Shown one piece after another: positions 42,792-50,711 of a stretch of DNA of 64,000 nt. Origin of the DNA: PALSA-612 sp035652235. Its GTDB lineage: Bacteria; Actinomycetota; Thermoleophilia; Gaiellales; Gaiellaceae. The DNA lies in contig DASREE010000059.1 of NCBI GenBank assembly GCA_035652235.1, forward strand, positions 6,741 through 70,740. Direction: 5' to 3'. Every line of letters starts with the position of its first letter. Position 1 is the first letter of the stretch. A program made the position numbers and the translations under genes. Below the pieces are notes generated by a model. That model worked only from the letters and a program-made list of their open reading frames with translations, searched no databases and was not told the origin of the DNA.

Positions 42792-43517
42792 TCAGCGGAT
42801 CGAGTAGCCGCCGTCGACGACGAGCGCCGTGCCGAGCGTCGACGTCGCGCCGGGGGAGGCGAGGTAGGCGATCGCGTCGGCGATCTCCTCGGGCTCGATC
42901 AGCCGGCCGTGCAGCTGCGCGTGCTCGTACGCGACCCGGTCGCCGTCCGGGTCGCCACTCGACTCGAAGTACGACTCGAGGAGCGGCGTCGCCGTCGGGC
43001 CGGGGCAGACGCAGTTCACCCGGATCCCCTCCGGCCCGTGGTCGATCGCCATCGCCCGCGTGAGCATGATCGCCGCGCCCTTCGAGGCGCAGTAGGCGGC
43101 GGCGCCCGCGGCGCCGACGATGCCGAGCTGCGAGGCGACGACCACGATCGCTCCCCCGCCCGCCCGGCGCAGGTGCGGGATCGCCGCACGCGCCGTGAGG
43201 TAGACACCTCGCACGTTCACCGCGAACACCTGCTCCCACTCGGCCGGAGTGGTGTCGACCACGCTGCCCCGGCCGGCCACGCCCGCGCACGCGACGAGCA
43301 CGTCGAGCCCGCCGAGCGCGGCGGCCGCCTCGTCGATCCCGCGCTGCGCCTCCTCCTCCGAGCCGACGTCGGCGGCGACGCGCACGTCGGCGTCGACGGC
43401 TTCGAGCCGAGGCCTAGCGAGGTCGAGCGCCGCCACGCGGGCCCCGTCTCGCCGCAGGCGCGCGACGGTCGCAGCCCCGATACCGGACGCGCCGCCCGTC
43501 ACCACCGCCCTCGTCAT
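42792..43517 (-). CDS. SDR family oxidoreductase
   Basis: A 241-residue short-chain dehydrogenase: MTRAVVTGGASGIGAATVAR, the catalytic serine in VVASQLGIVG, YCASK and IRVNCVCPGPTATPLLESYF. The ATG at 43517 begins right at the family N-terminus; the frame is open further upstream with no similarity. It follows the bicupin gene after 174 bases. Probably part of the sugar-acid cluster 42.8-51.7 kb. Confidence 0.88.
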   Translation of the reverse strand: MTRAVVTGGASGIGAATVARLRRDGARVAALDLARPRLEAVDADVRVAADVGSEEEAQRGIDEAAAALGGLDVLVACAGVAGRGSVVDTTPAEWEQVFAVNVRGVYLTARAAIPHLRRAGGGAIVVVASQLGIVGAAGAAAYCASKGAAIMLTRAMAIDHGPEGIRVNCVCPGPTATPLLESYFESSGDPDGDRVAYEHAQLHGRLIEPEEIADAIAYLASPGATSTLGTALVVDGGYSIR

Positions 43518-43691
43518 CGTCCGACCACGGCGCGATCCTGCCACGGCGTTACTTGGCTGTGCTCGAGCAGCTTCGCCGCCGCAAGGTCGCGTGCAGCGGG
43601 CTCCAGGCATCGTCGGCTCTCGCTCCTTCCCGTGCGCGGACGCTGACACGAGGCCGGCGCAGAGGCGTCGCGTCCGTCCCGCGGGAGGCCG

Positions 43692-44606
43692 TCAGCCGGA
43701 GGTCCGCGCCGCGGCGGCCGCCTGGAGCGTCTCCGCCAGGTAGTCCCAGTCGCGGTTGAAGCGGTACGAGTGGCGCTCGGGCGGCTGCGGGGCGGAGGTC
43801 TCGAGCCAGCGGACCTTCTGCCCGCGCGTCTCGTAGAAGGCGTGCACGCAGCCGACGCCGGTCCAGAAGGCGTCGCCCGGCCGCAGCGTGTGCCGCTCGT
43901 CGTCGGCGACCACGTCGACCTCGCCCTCGAGCACGTAGTAGGCCTCCTCGAAGGGATGGTCGTGCGGGTGCGCCACGGCTCCCGGCTGGTAGCTGACCAT
44001 GAACATCGTCGACAGCTGCGCGTCGAGCCGCTGGTCGACGAGCATCTTCACGGTGATGCCGCTGTAGGCGAGCGCCGCCGTCGCCATGCTCGCGGACACG
44101 GTCGGGCTGGTGACGGCGGCACCCTTCTTCAGCTCGTCGACGTCCATGTCCTCGTCGCGGAGGAAGAAGAGGTGGCGGTTGCGCGGGTCGCGCAGGTCGA
44201 GCTCCGCCGGCTCTCCATCCGGGGTTGGGCCCAGCCAGAACGTGTCCGCCGGCTGCGAGGCCCCACGGGGCTGCGGCGAGCACATGTCGATCCAGCTGCT
44301 CCCTGCCTCCGTGGCGTCGCGCCAGGCGTGCGCGACCCCGGGTGGGACGACGCCGCAGGCGCCCGGCGCCAGCCGGACGCCGTGCCCTTGCAGGTACAGG
44401 ACCGGGTTCCCCTCGAGCACGTAGAAGCTCTCCTCGTAGGAGTGGACGTGCTCGTCGACGCGGCCGTCGCGCAGCGTCGACAGTCCGAGCCCCATGTGCA
44501 CCGAGCCGCAGGCGCGGCCGACGAGCGCGGCGCGGGCGAACCCGTCCGCGCGGCCCTCGAGGGACGGCTCCGGGTCGATGGCGTCGCGGCGAAGGAGGGC
44601 GTACAC
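43692..44606 (-). CDS. Bicupin protein
   Basis: A 304-residue protein with two cupin domains, each with a full set of metal ligands: EHVHSYEESFYVLEG then GVAHAWR in the first (about residues 52-95), and HPHDHPFEEAYYVLEGEV then GCVHAFYE in the second. This is the organisation of (S)-ureidoglycine aminohydrolase and related bicupin enzymes, but also of other isomerases and dioxygenases, so the reaction is not assigned. Start GTG lies nine bases after a TACACT element embedded in a palindrome, and there is no ribosome site, so a leaderless mRNA is likely. Confidence 0.8.
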   Translation of the reverse strand: MYALLRRDAIDPEPSLEGRADGFARAALVGRACGSVHMGLGLSTLRDGRVDEHVHSYEESFYVLEGNPVLYLQGHGVRLAPGACGVVPPGVAHAWRDATEAGSSWIDMCSPQPRGASQPADTFWLGPTPDGEPAELDLRDPRNRHLFFLRDEDMDVDELKKGAAVTSPTVSASMATAALAYSGITVKMLVDQRLDAQLSTMFMVSYQPGAVAHPHDHPFEEAYYVLEGEVDVVADDERHTLRPGDAFWTGVGCVHAFYETRGQKVRWLETSAPQPPERHSYRFNRDWDYLAETLQAAAAARTSG

Positions 44607-44611
44607 GGGTT

Positions 44612-44628
44612 GTGCAGTGTAACTGCAC
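44612..44628. promoter_or_regulatory. Palindromic operator-like site over the bicupin -10
   Basis: GTGCAG TGTAA CTGCAC is a perfect 6-bp-arm palindrome in the 35-base gap between an SDR gene and the bicupin gene. On the minus strand it contains TACACT (44621-44616), a good -10 for the bicupin gene. A repressor bound here would block transcription. Its position between two co-directional genes suggests separate control of the bicupin. Confidence 0.45.
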
Positions 44629-44641
44629 TAGGTGGAGGCTG

Positions 44642-45340
44642 CTAGACGAGCAGCCAGCCCCCGTCCAGCTCGAGGTTGATGCCGGTCGCAGCGCGGTTCT
44701 CGAGCAGGAAGATGGCCGCGTCGACGACGTCGTCGGTCTCGACCAGGCGGCCGAGGGGAGTCCGTGAGCGCAGCGCCTCGAGCAGCGCCGCCGGCCGGTC
44801 GCGCCAGGCGGGGGTGTCGCCGACGACCCCGGGGTGGAGCGCGTTCACGCGGATCGGCGCCAGCTCCACGGCGAGCGTGCGCACGAGCCCCGAGACCGCC
44901 CCGTTCACGGTCGTGATCGTCGTCGAGCCGGGGTAGGGCCGCTTGAGCGCGAGCCCGCCGAAGAGGAGGATCGACGCCTCCTCCGTCAGGCGCGGGACGA
45001 GCGCGTGCACGACCTCCGTGTAACCGACCAGCTTGAGCGTGACGAGGCGGCGGGCGCGGCCGACGTCGTAGTCGCGCACGCTGTTCTCGTCGCGCTCGAT
45101 CGCGGCCAGGACGAGGTGGTCGACGTCGCCGACCGCCTCCAGCCGCTCGGCGATCCCCTCCGGCTCGGCGAGGTCGAGCGCGAGCGCCTCGACGTCGCCG
45201 GCGATGGCGGCGGCGACCTCGCGGGTGCGCTCGAGGTCGCGGCCGCTGATCACGACGTGGCGTCCGCGGCCTGCGTAGGCCTCGGCCAGCCGCCGGCCGA
45301 TGCCCGAGGTCCCGCCCACGATGACGACGCTGCCCGCCAC
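44642..45340 (-). CDS. Atypical SDR lacking the YxxxK motif
   Basis: A 232-residue short-chain-dehydrogenase-like protein. The cofactor motif GGTSGIGRRLAEAYAGRGRH is intact, but the region that should hold Tyr and Lys reads PGSTTITTVNGAVSGL, so both catalytic residues are replaced (Ile and Asn). A subfamily of SDRs with this substitution exists. It ends with the normal INLELDGGWL. A promoter on the minus strand (TTGACT-16-TAGTGT) would start transcription at about 45342, so the GTG at 45340 (VAGSVVIVGG) is taken as a leaderless start rather than the GTG at 45352. Confidence 0.8.
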   Translation of the reverse strand: MAGSVVIVGGTSGIGRRLAEAYAGRGRHVVISGRDLERTREVAAAIAGDVEALALDLAEPEGIAERLEAVGDVDHLVLAAIERDENSVRDYDVGRARRLVTLKLVGYTEVVHALVPRLTEEASILLFGGLALKRPYPGSTTITTVNGAVSGLVRTLAVELAPIRVNALHPGVVGDTPAWRDRPAALLEALRSRTPLGRLVETDDVVDAAIFLLENRAATGINLELDGGWLLV

Positions 45341-45348
45341 CGTGCGGG

Positions 45349-45376
45349 ACACTAGCGGCTGTGTAGCGAGAGTCAA
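45349..45376 (-). promoter_or_regulatory. Promoter for the atypical SDR (TTGACT-16-TAGTGT)
   Basis: On the minus strand TTGACT (45376-45371) is followed after 16 bases by TAGTGT (45354-45349). Together with the plus-strand promoter at 45413-45441 it makes a divergent promoter pair with back-to-back -35 elements 36 bases apart. Confidence 0.45.
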
Positions 45377-45412
45377 CTGGAAGCGGCGAACAGCAGCGAT
45401 GTTCACTTGGGT

Positions 45413-45441
45413 TTGACTTCCCTGTTCAGCCCTCATACACT
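45413..45441 (+). promoter_or_regulatory. Promoter for the sugar ABC transporter (TTGACT-17-TACACT)
   Basis: TTGACT (45413-45418) and TACACT (45436-45441) are separated by exactly 17 bases, the best sigma-70-type match in the window. The binding-protein gene starts about 100 bases downstream behind an AAGGAGGAA ribosome site. Confidence 0.65.
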
Positions 45442-45550
45442 CGCGGCCTGACGCGATGGGTCGGAAGCAGCCAGGCAGAGGCGGATGCCCGTCGGCGCCG
45501 CGCAGCATTGCCAGGCCGCTGCTCTCCATGCCTCGACAAGGAGGAACGTT

Positions 45551-46555
45551 GTGACCACGTTTCCACACAGCCGCAGGCTCGCGCTTTGCTCGATCCTGAC
45601 GGTGCTGGTCGTGACGGCGGCCGTGCTCGGAGGCGCCGCGGCGGCGAGCTCCGGTGCGAAGAAGGTCAGGATCGCCTACCTGTCCTTCGCGGTCGCCAAC
45701 AGCTACGACGCGCCCATGCTCGCTGCGGCCAAGCAGGCTGCGAAGAAGGGGGGCGCGACGATCACGGTGTTCGATGCGGCGAACGACCCGAAGAAGCAGT
45801 TCGCCCAGCTGCAGACGGCCGACAGCTCCGGCCAGTACGACGCCATCCTCGTCCAGCCGATCTTCGGCACCGGGCTGATCGGCGAGGTGAAGAAGGCGAT
45901 CAAGAAGGGCATCAAGGTGGTCAACTTCGACCAGATCATGGGGCCGAACCTGTCGACCGCGAGGTCGCAGGTGCCCGGGCTGGCGGGCAACGTCGTCTTC
46001 GTCCCCACCGATCTGGGCGCGAAGTGGGGGAAGCTGGCGGTCGCCGCCTGCGCGGCCAAGAAGCTCGATCCGTGCAACATCGGCTTCCTCTACGACATCA
46101 AGGCCTCCGCGCTCGACGTGGCGATCCGCAAGGGGTTCGACAGCTCGACCAAGGGCCACTCGAACATGAAGATCGTCGCCGAGGGCGAGACGTTCTTCAC
46201 GCCGGCCAAGGCCCTCGCGGCGGTGCAGACGATGATCCAGGCGCATCCCGAGATCAACCTGATCGTCGGCTCCGACCAGGGCATCGAGGGCGCTCAGCAG
46301 GTCGTCGGCAAGGACGTCGCGCTCGTCGGGTACGGCGGCGGGGCGGTCGGCCTCAAGCAGATCGCAGCCGGGCGCTGGTACGGCACGGTCATGCAGCGGC
46401 CGGCCACCGAGGGCCGGATGGCGGTGGAGACGGCGATCAGGGCCGTGCGCACCGGGAAGCTGAGCCCGGGGGTCAACGTCCTCGCCAGCCTGCCGAACGG
46501 CGGCATCGTCACGAAGGCCAACGTGTCGAAGTTCAAGGCGGAGTGGCCGGGTTAG
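45551..46555 (+). CDS. Sugar ABC transporter substrate-binding protein (RbsB-like)
   Basis: A 334-residue secreted binding protein. N-terminal signal sequence (hydrophobic LALCSILTVLVVTAAVLGGA), then a ribose-type periplasmic binding domain: VRIAYLSFAVANSYDAPML, AANDPKKQFAQLQTA, VVNFDQI and LIVGSDQGIEGAQQ. The GTG at 45551 has AAGGAGGAA a few bases before it. The frame is open upstream but that would add a non-signal stretch. Ligand is probably a sugar, polyol or sugar acid. Confidence 0.92.
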   Translation: MTTFPHSRRLALCSILTVLVVTAAVLGGAAAASSGAKKVRIAYLSFAVANSYDAPMLAAAKQAAKKGGATITVFDAANDPKKQFAQLQTADSSGQYDAILVQPIFGTGLIGEVKKAIKKGIKVVNFDQIMGPNLSTARSQVPGLAGNVVFVPTDLGAKWGKLAVAACAAKKLDPCNIGFLYDIKASALDVAIRKGFDSSTKGHSNMKIVAEGETFFTPAKALAAVQTMIQAHPEINLIVGSDQGIEGAQQVVGKDVALVGYGGGAVGLKQIAAGRWYGTVMQRPATEGRMAVETAIRAVRTGKLSPGVNVLASLPNGGIVTKANVSKFKAEWPG

Positions 46556-46568
46556 CATCAGCGGGCCG

Positions 46569-48095
46569 ATGGTGCAGGAGCAGCGTCGGGAGGTCGCCCG
46601 CGTCGAGCTGATCGAGGTCTCGAAGCGCTTCGGCGCGGTGCACGCCCTGACGGACGTCTCGCTCCGGGTTGCGCGCGGGTCGGTGCACGCGCTGGTCGGC
46701 GAGAACGGGGCCGGCAAGTCGACGCTCGGCAAGATCCTCGCCGGCGTGGTCGCTCCCGATGGAGGCCGGATGCTCCTCGACGGAGCTCCGGCCTCCTTTC
46801 GTTCTCCCCGGGAGGCGCTCGAGGCGGGCATCGCGGCGATCGCGCAGGAGCTGTCGCTCGTGCCACAGCTCACGGTCGCGGAGAACGTGTTCCTGGCGCG
46901 GGAGCCCCGGGCCGCCGGGTTCGTCAGACGGCGGCGGCTGCGCCAGCAGTTCGAGCGGCTCGCGGAGACGGCCGGCTTCGACATCCCCGGCGACGTCGTC
47001 GCCGGCCGGCTGCGGCCGGCCGAGCAGCAGAAGGTCGAGATCCTGCGGGCGCTTGCCAGCAGCGCAGACGTGATCGTGATGGACGAGCCCTCGGCGGCGC
47101 TCAGCCGACCGGACGCCGAGCACCTGCACGAGATCATCAGGCGGCTCGCCCGCGCCGGGAAGACGATCCTGCTCATCTCGCACTTCCTGCGCGAGGTGCT
47201 CGACCTCGCGGACACGGTCACCGTGCTGCGCGACGGGCGCCTCATCCGCACGTCCCCAGCGCGAAACGAGTCGGAGGCGTCGCTCATCGACGCGATGCTG
47301 GGGCGGCCGCTGACGGCGATGTTCCCGCCCAAGCGGGCGCCCGGCGCGGACGCTCCGCTCGTCCTGTCGGTGCGCGACCTCCGCGCCCCGGGGGTGGCCG
47401 GCGCGAGCTTCGACCTCCGCGCCGGCGAGATCCTCGGCCTCGCCGGGCTCGTCGGCGCCGGGCGCACCGAGCTCGCCCGCGCGCTCGTCGGCGCCAGCCG
47501 GCGCGAGTCCGGCTGGGTCGAGCTGGCGGACGGAGCGCGGCTGCCCGCCAACCCGCGGGCGAGCCTGCGCGCGGGCGTCGCGATGATTCCCGAGTCCCGC
47601 ACCGCCGACGGGCTGATCTTCAGCCGCTCCGTCGTCGAGAACGTCAGCCTGTCCAGCCTGGACCGGCTCGCCCGGCTCGGGGTCGTCCGGCGCCGCCGGG
47701 AGAAGGAGGCGACGCGCGCGATCCTCGATCGCTGCGACGTCCGCACGCGCGCCTACTCCGCGCCGGTGCGCTCGCTGTCCGGCGGCAACCAGCAGAAGGT
47801 GCTGTTCGCTCGCGTGCTGATGGGCAACCCGTCCGTCGTCATCGCCGACGAGCCGACGCGGGGCGTTGACGTCGGAGCGAAGCTCGCCATCTACGAGTTC
47901 CTCGTCTCGCTGGCCGAGCACGGGCTCGGCGTGCTGCTCATCTCGTCGGAGCTCGAGGAGATCCTCGGGCTCGCCCACCGGGTGCTCGTCATGCGGCGGG
48001 GCGAGATCGTGAGCGAGCTGCGCGGCGACGAGATCAGCGACGCCGCCATCCTGACCGCGGCGTTCGCGGAGCCCGCGGCGGCGGGTGCGGCGTGA
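46569..48095 (+). CDS. Sugar ABC transporter ATP-binding protein, double ATPase (RbsA-like)
   Basis: A 508-residue fusion of two ABC domains, as in RbsA/XylG. The first has Walker A GENGAGKST (residues 44-52), a degenerate signature RLRPAEQQKVEILRAL and VMDEPSAALS. The second has the typical weak Walker A GLVGAGRTELARAL, a good signature LSGGNQQKVLFARVL and IADEPTRGVDVGAK. Starts 13 bases after the binding-protein gene; the permease GTG overlaps its stop. Confidence 0.93.
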   Translation: MVQEQRREVARVELIEVSKRFGAVHALTDVSLRVARGSVHALVGENGAGKSTLGKILAGVVAPDGGRMLLDGAPASFRSPREALEAGIAAIAQELSLVPQLTVAENVFLAREPRAAGFVRRRRLRQQFERLAETAGFDIPGDVVAGRLRPAEQQKVEILRALASSADVIVMDEPSAALSRPDAEHLHEIIRRLARAGKTILLISHFLREVLDLADTVTVLRDGRLIRTSPARNESEASLIDAMLGRPLTAMFPPKRAPGADAPLVLSVRDLRAPGVAGASFDLRAGEILGLAGLVGAGRTELARALVGASRRESGWVELADGARLPANPRASLRAGVAMIPESRTADGLIFSRSVVENVSLSSLDRLARLGVVRRRREKEATRAILDRCDVRTRAYSAPVRSLSGGNQQKVLFARVLMGNPSVVIADEPTRGVDVGAKLAIYEFLVSLAEHGLGVLLISSELEEILGLAHRVLVMRRGEIVSELRGDEISDAAILTAAFAEPAAAGAA

Positions 48096-49105
48096 CCACC
48101 CCGGCCGGCGCGAACGAGGCCGTCCTGTCGCAGGCAGCCAGGCTGCGGCGGGCGTGGGCCGGCAACACGGCCGTGTGGGCGCGGCTGCAGAACGGCGGCA
48201 TCCTGTTTCCGTTCCTCGCCCTCTTCCTCACCCTGTCGCTCACGAGCAGCTCGTTCGCGACGAAGACGAACCTGCTCAACATCCTCGACCAGCAGTCGGC
48301 CACGTTGCTCATCGCCGCCGCCGGGACGCTCGTCGTCGTGGCCGGCGGGATCGACCTGTCCGTCGGCGCGACCTACACCCTCGGCGGCGTGACCGCGGCG
48401 CACTTCGCCCAGACGGAGAACCCGGCGCTGTCGATCTTCCTCGGCATCGGCATCGGGCTGCTCGTCGGCGCCGCCAACGGGCTGGTGGTGACGGCGCTGC
48501 GCATCAACAGCCTGATCGCGACGCTGGCCTCGTTCTTCGTCGTCGGCGGGCTCGCGAGCCTCGTCTCGGGCGGGAACCTGATCACGCTCTTCGACCGGCC
48601 CGGCTTCGGCAAGCTCGCGCAGAGCGAGTTCCTGACCGTGAGGACCTCGATCTGGCTCGCGCTCGGGGTGACGGCCGTCCTCGCCGCCTGCCTCGCCTGG
48701 ACGACCGCCGGCCGTTACATGTACGCGGCCGGGGGGAACGCGGACGCCGCCCGCCTGGCCGGCGTGCGCGTCGACGCCGTCCGCGTCCTCACCTTCGTGC
48801 TCAGCGGGACCGCCGCCAGCCTCGCCGGCGTGGTCGACGCCTCGCGTGTGCTGAGCGCGCAGTCGACCGGCGGCGACGTGAACCTCACCTTCACCGTCGT
48901 GGCGGCGATCGTGGTCGGAGGCACGAGCATCGCCGGCGGCGAGGGCGCCGTGTGGCGGACCGTCGTCGGCGTGCTCTTCATCGCGCTGATCGGCAACGGC
49001 TACCTCCTGCTCCAGTTCAACTCCATCTACGAGTCGATCACGACGGGCGTCATCCTCATCCTCGCCGTCGCCCTCGACTCGTGGTCGCGCGTCAGGCGGC
49101 GCTGA
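48092..49105 (+). CDS. Sugar ABC transporter permease (RbsC-like)
   Basis: A 337-residue membrane protein with the RbsC/XylH-type pattern: NLLNILDQQSATLLIAAAGT, VVVAGGIDLSVGATYTLGG, NGLVVTALRINSLIATLAS and GGTSIAGGEGAVWRTVVGV. About nine to ten hydrophobic segments. GTG overlaps the ATPase stop. Completes a ribose-type importer. Confidence 0.92.
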   Translation: MTTPAGANEAVLSQAARLRRAWAGNTAVWARLQNGGILFPFLALFLTLSLTSSSFATKTNLLNILDQQSATLLIAAAGTLVVVAGGIDLSVGATYTLGGVTAAHFAQTENPALSIFLGIGIGLLVGAANGLVVTALRINSLIATLASFFVVGGLASLVSGGNLITLFDRPGFGKLAQSEFLTVRTSIWLALGVTAVLAACLAWTTAGRYMYAAGGNADAARLAGVRVDAVRVLTFVLSGTAASLAGVVDASRVLSAQSTGGDVNLTFTVVAAIVVGGTSIAGGEGAVWRTVVGVLFIALIGNGYLLLQFNSIYESITTGVILILAVALDSWSRVRRR

Positions 49106-49218
49106 GCGGGGCGGCGACCCAGACCGGGTCGAGGCTCGTCGCCGGCGCTCTCCGGGCGGCAGCTCGCGCCGAGCCTTCGTGCATCAGCATTGAACAGGAG
49201 CCCGTGTAAGATCGAGGC

Positions 49219-49926
49219 GTGGCGAAGCCTGTCGCCAGGATCGCGGCGAGCGGCGACTCCGAGGCGCCGCCCCGCGTGGCAACGGTCTCCGAGACGCTCG
49301 GCTCGCGGATCCGGAGCGAGCGCAAGCGGGCAGGGGAGACGGTCCGCGGCCTGGCGAGCCGGATCGGCGTCTCGCCCAGCCTGATCTCACAGGTTGAACG
49401 CGGCCGGGCGACGCCGTCGGTGGCGACGCTGTGGGCGATCGCCACGGAGCTCGGCGTCTCCGTCGCCGATCTCTTCAGCGACGAGCAGGCCTCGCCGTCG
49501 CCCGCGTCGGGATCGACCGGCGACGCCGGCTCCCGGGCCGAGGCCGGCGGTCGGAGCGCCGCCGGCCCCTTCCAGCCGCACGAGGGTCGGCAGGCGATCA
49601 CGCTCGCCGGCGGCGTCCGCTGGGAGCGGCTGACGGCGGGGCCCGACCACGAGGTCGACTTCGTGCACGTCCTCTACCCGGTGGGGGCGGCCTCGTGCGC
49701 GGAGGACGCGCTCATCCACCACGGCGGCCGCGAGTACGGGTACGTGCTGAGCGGCACGCTCGGCGTGAAGATCGGCTTCGACGAGTACGTGCTCGGACCG
49801 GATGACTCGATCTCGTTCGACTCGACGATGCCGCACCGACTGTGGACGGTCGGCGACGAGCCGGTGCGCGCGATCTGGGTGGTCACGAACCGCCGCGGCG
49901 ACCCGCGCGGGACGACCTTCCCCTGA
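49219..49926 (+). CDS. XRE-cupin transcriptional regulator
   Basis: A 235-residue regulator with an N-terminal XRE helix-turn-helix (VRGLASRIGVSPSLISQVER, about residues 43-62) and a C-terminal cupin sensor domain (ALIHHGGREYGYVLSGTLGV to FDSTMPHRLW). This layout is that of PuuR-type regulators that sense a small metabolite. A TAAGAT element (49207-49212) lies six bases before the GTG, so the mRNA is probably leaderless. It is 113 bases after the permease and likely controls the transporter and nearby dehydrogenases. Confidence 0.88.
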   Translation: MAKPVARIAASGDSEAPPRVATVSETLGSRIRSERKRAGETVRGLASRIGVSPSLISQVERGRATPSVATLWAIATELGVSVADLFSDEQASPSPASGSTGDAGSRAEAGGRSAAGPFQPHEGRQAITLAGGVRWERLTAGPDHEVDFVHVLYPVGAASCAEDALIHHGGREYGYVLSGTLGVKIGFDEYVLGPDDSISFDSTMPHRLWTVGDEPVRAIWVVTNRRGDPRGTTFP

Positions 49927-49967
49927 CGCCGGCGCGGCGGCTCGGCGCAGGGCCGGGAGGCGGCGAG

Positions 49968-50711
49968 TCAGCCGCGGCCGATGTAGGGCATCTTCGTCGC
50001 CATCACCGTCATGAACTGGACGTTCGCGTCGAGCGGCAAGGTGGCCATGTACACGACCGCGCGGGCGACGTGCACCGGGTCGATCGTCGGCTCGCGCGCG
50101 ATGCGTCCGTCCGCCTGCAGGACGCCCGTCGTGCGCATCGGCTCCGTCAGGTCGGTGGCGGCGTTGCCGACGTCGATCTGGCCGCAGGCGATGTCGTAGG
50201 CGCGGCCGTCGAGCGAGGTCGACCTCGTCAGGCCGGTGATCCCGTGCTTGGCCGCCGTGTACGGCGCCGACAGCGGGCGGGGGACGGTGGCGGAGATGGA
50301 GCCGTTGTTGATGATCCGCCCGCCTCGCGGTGTCTGGCGCTTCATGATCCGGAACGCCTGCTGCGTGCACAGGAAGGCGCCGGTGAGGTTCGTGTCCAGC
50401 GTCGCCGTCCACTGCTCGAGCGTGACCTCCTCGAGCGGCACGGCCGGCGCGGACACGCCGGCGTTGTTGAAGAGCACGTCCAGCCGGCCGAAGCGCTCCT
50501 CGACCTCCCGGAAGAGCGCCGCCACCGACGCGGGGTCGCGAACGTCGCAGGTGGCCGCGACCGCGCCGTGCCCGGCCTCGGCGGCCGCCTGCTCGAGCAG
50601 GGCCGCCCGCCGGCCGGCGCAGACGACGGCGAAGCCGGCCTCGGCCAGCGCCAACGCCGACGCCCGCCCGATCCCGCTGCCCGCGCCCGTGACCAGCGCG
50701 ACGCGGGTCAT
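49968..50711 (-). CDS. SDR family oxidoreductase
   Basis: A 247-residue short-chain dehydrogenase: MTRVALVTGAGSGIGRASAL, the catalytic serine in NGSISATVPRP, YTAAK and CGQIDVGNAATDLTEPM. The ATG at 50711 overlaps the stop of the DenD-like gene, so the two dehydrogenases are translated together. The C-terminal block FMTVMATKMPYIGRG is typical of a group of SDRs found in sugar-acid catabolic clusters. Confidence 0.88.
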   Translation of the reverse strand: MTRVALVTGAGSGIGRASALALAEAGFAVVCAGRRAALLEQAAAEAGHGAVAATCDVRDPASVAALFREVEERFGRLDVLFNNAGVSAPAVPLEEVTLEQWTATLDTNLTGAFLCTQQAFRIMKRQTPRGGRIINNGSISATVPRPLSAPYTAAKHGITGLTRSTSLDGRAYDIACGQIDVGNAATDLTEPMRTTGVLQADGRIAREPTIDPVHVARAVVYMATLPLDANVQFMTVMATKMPYIGRG

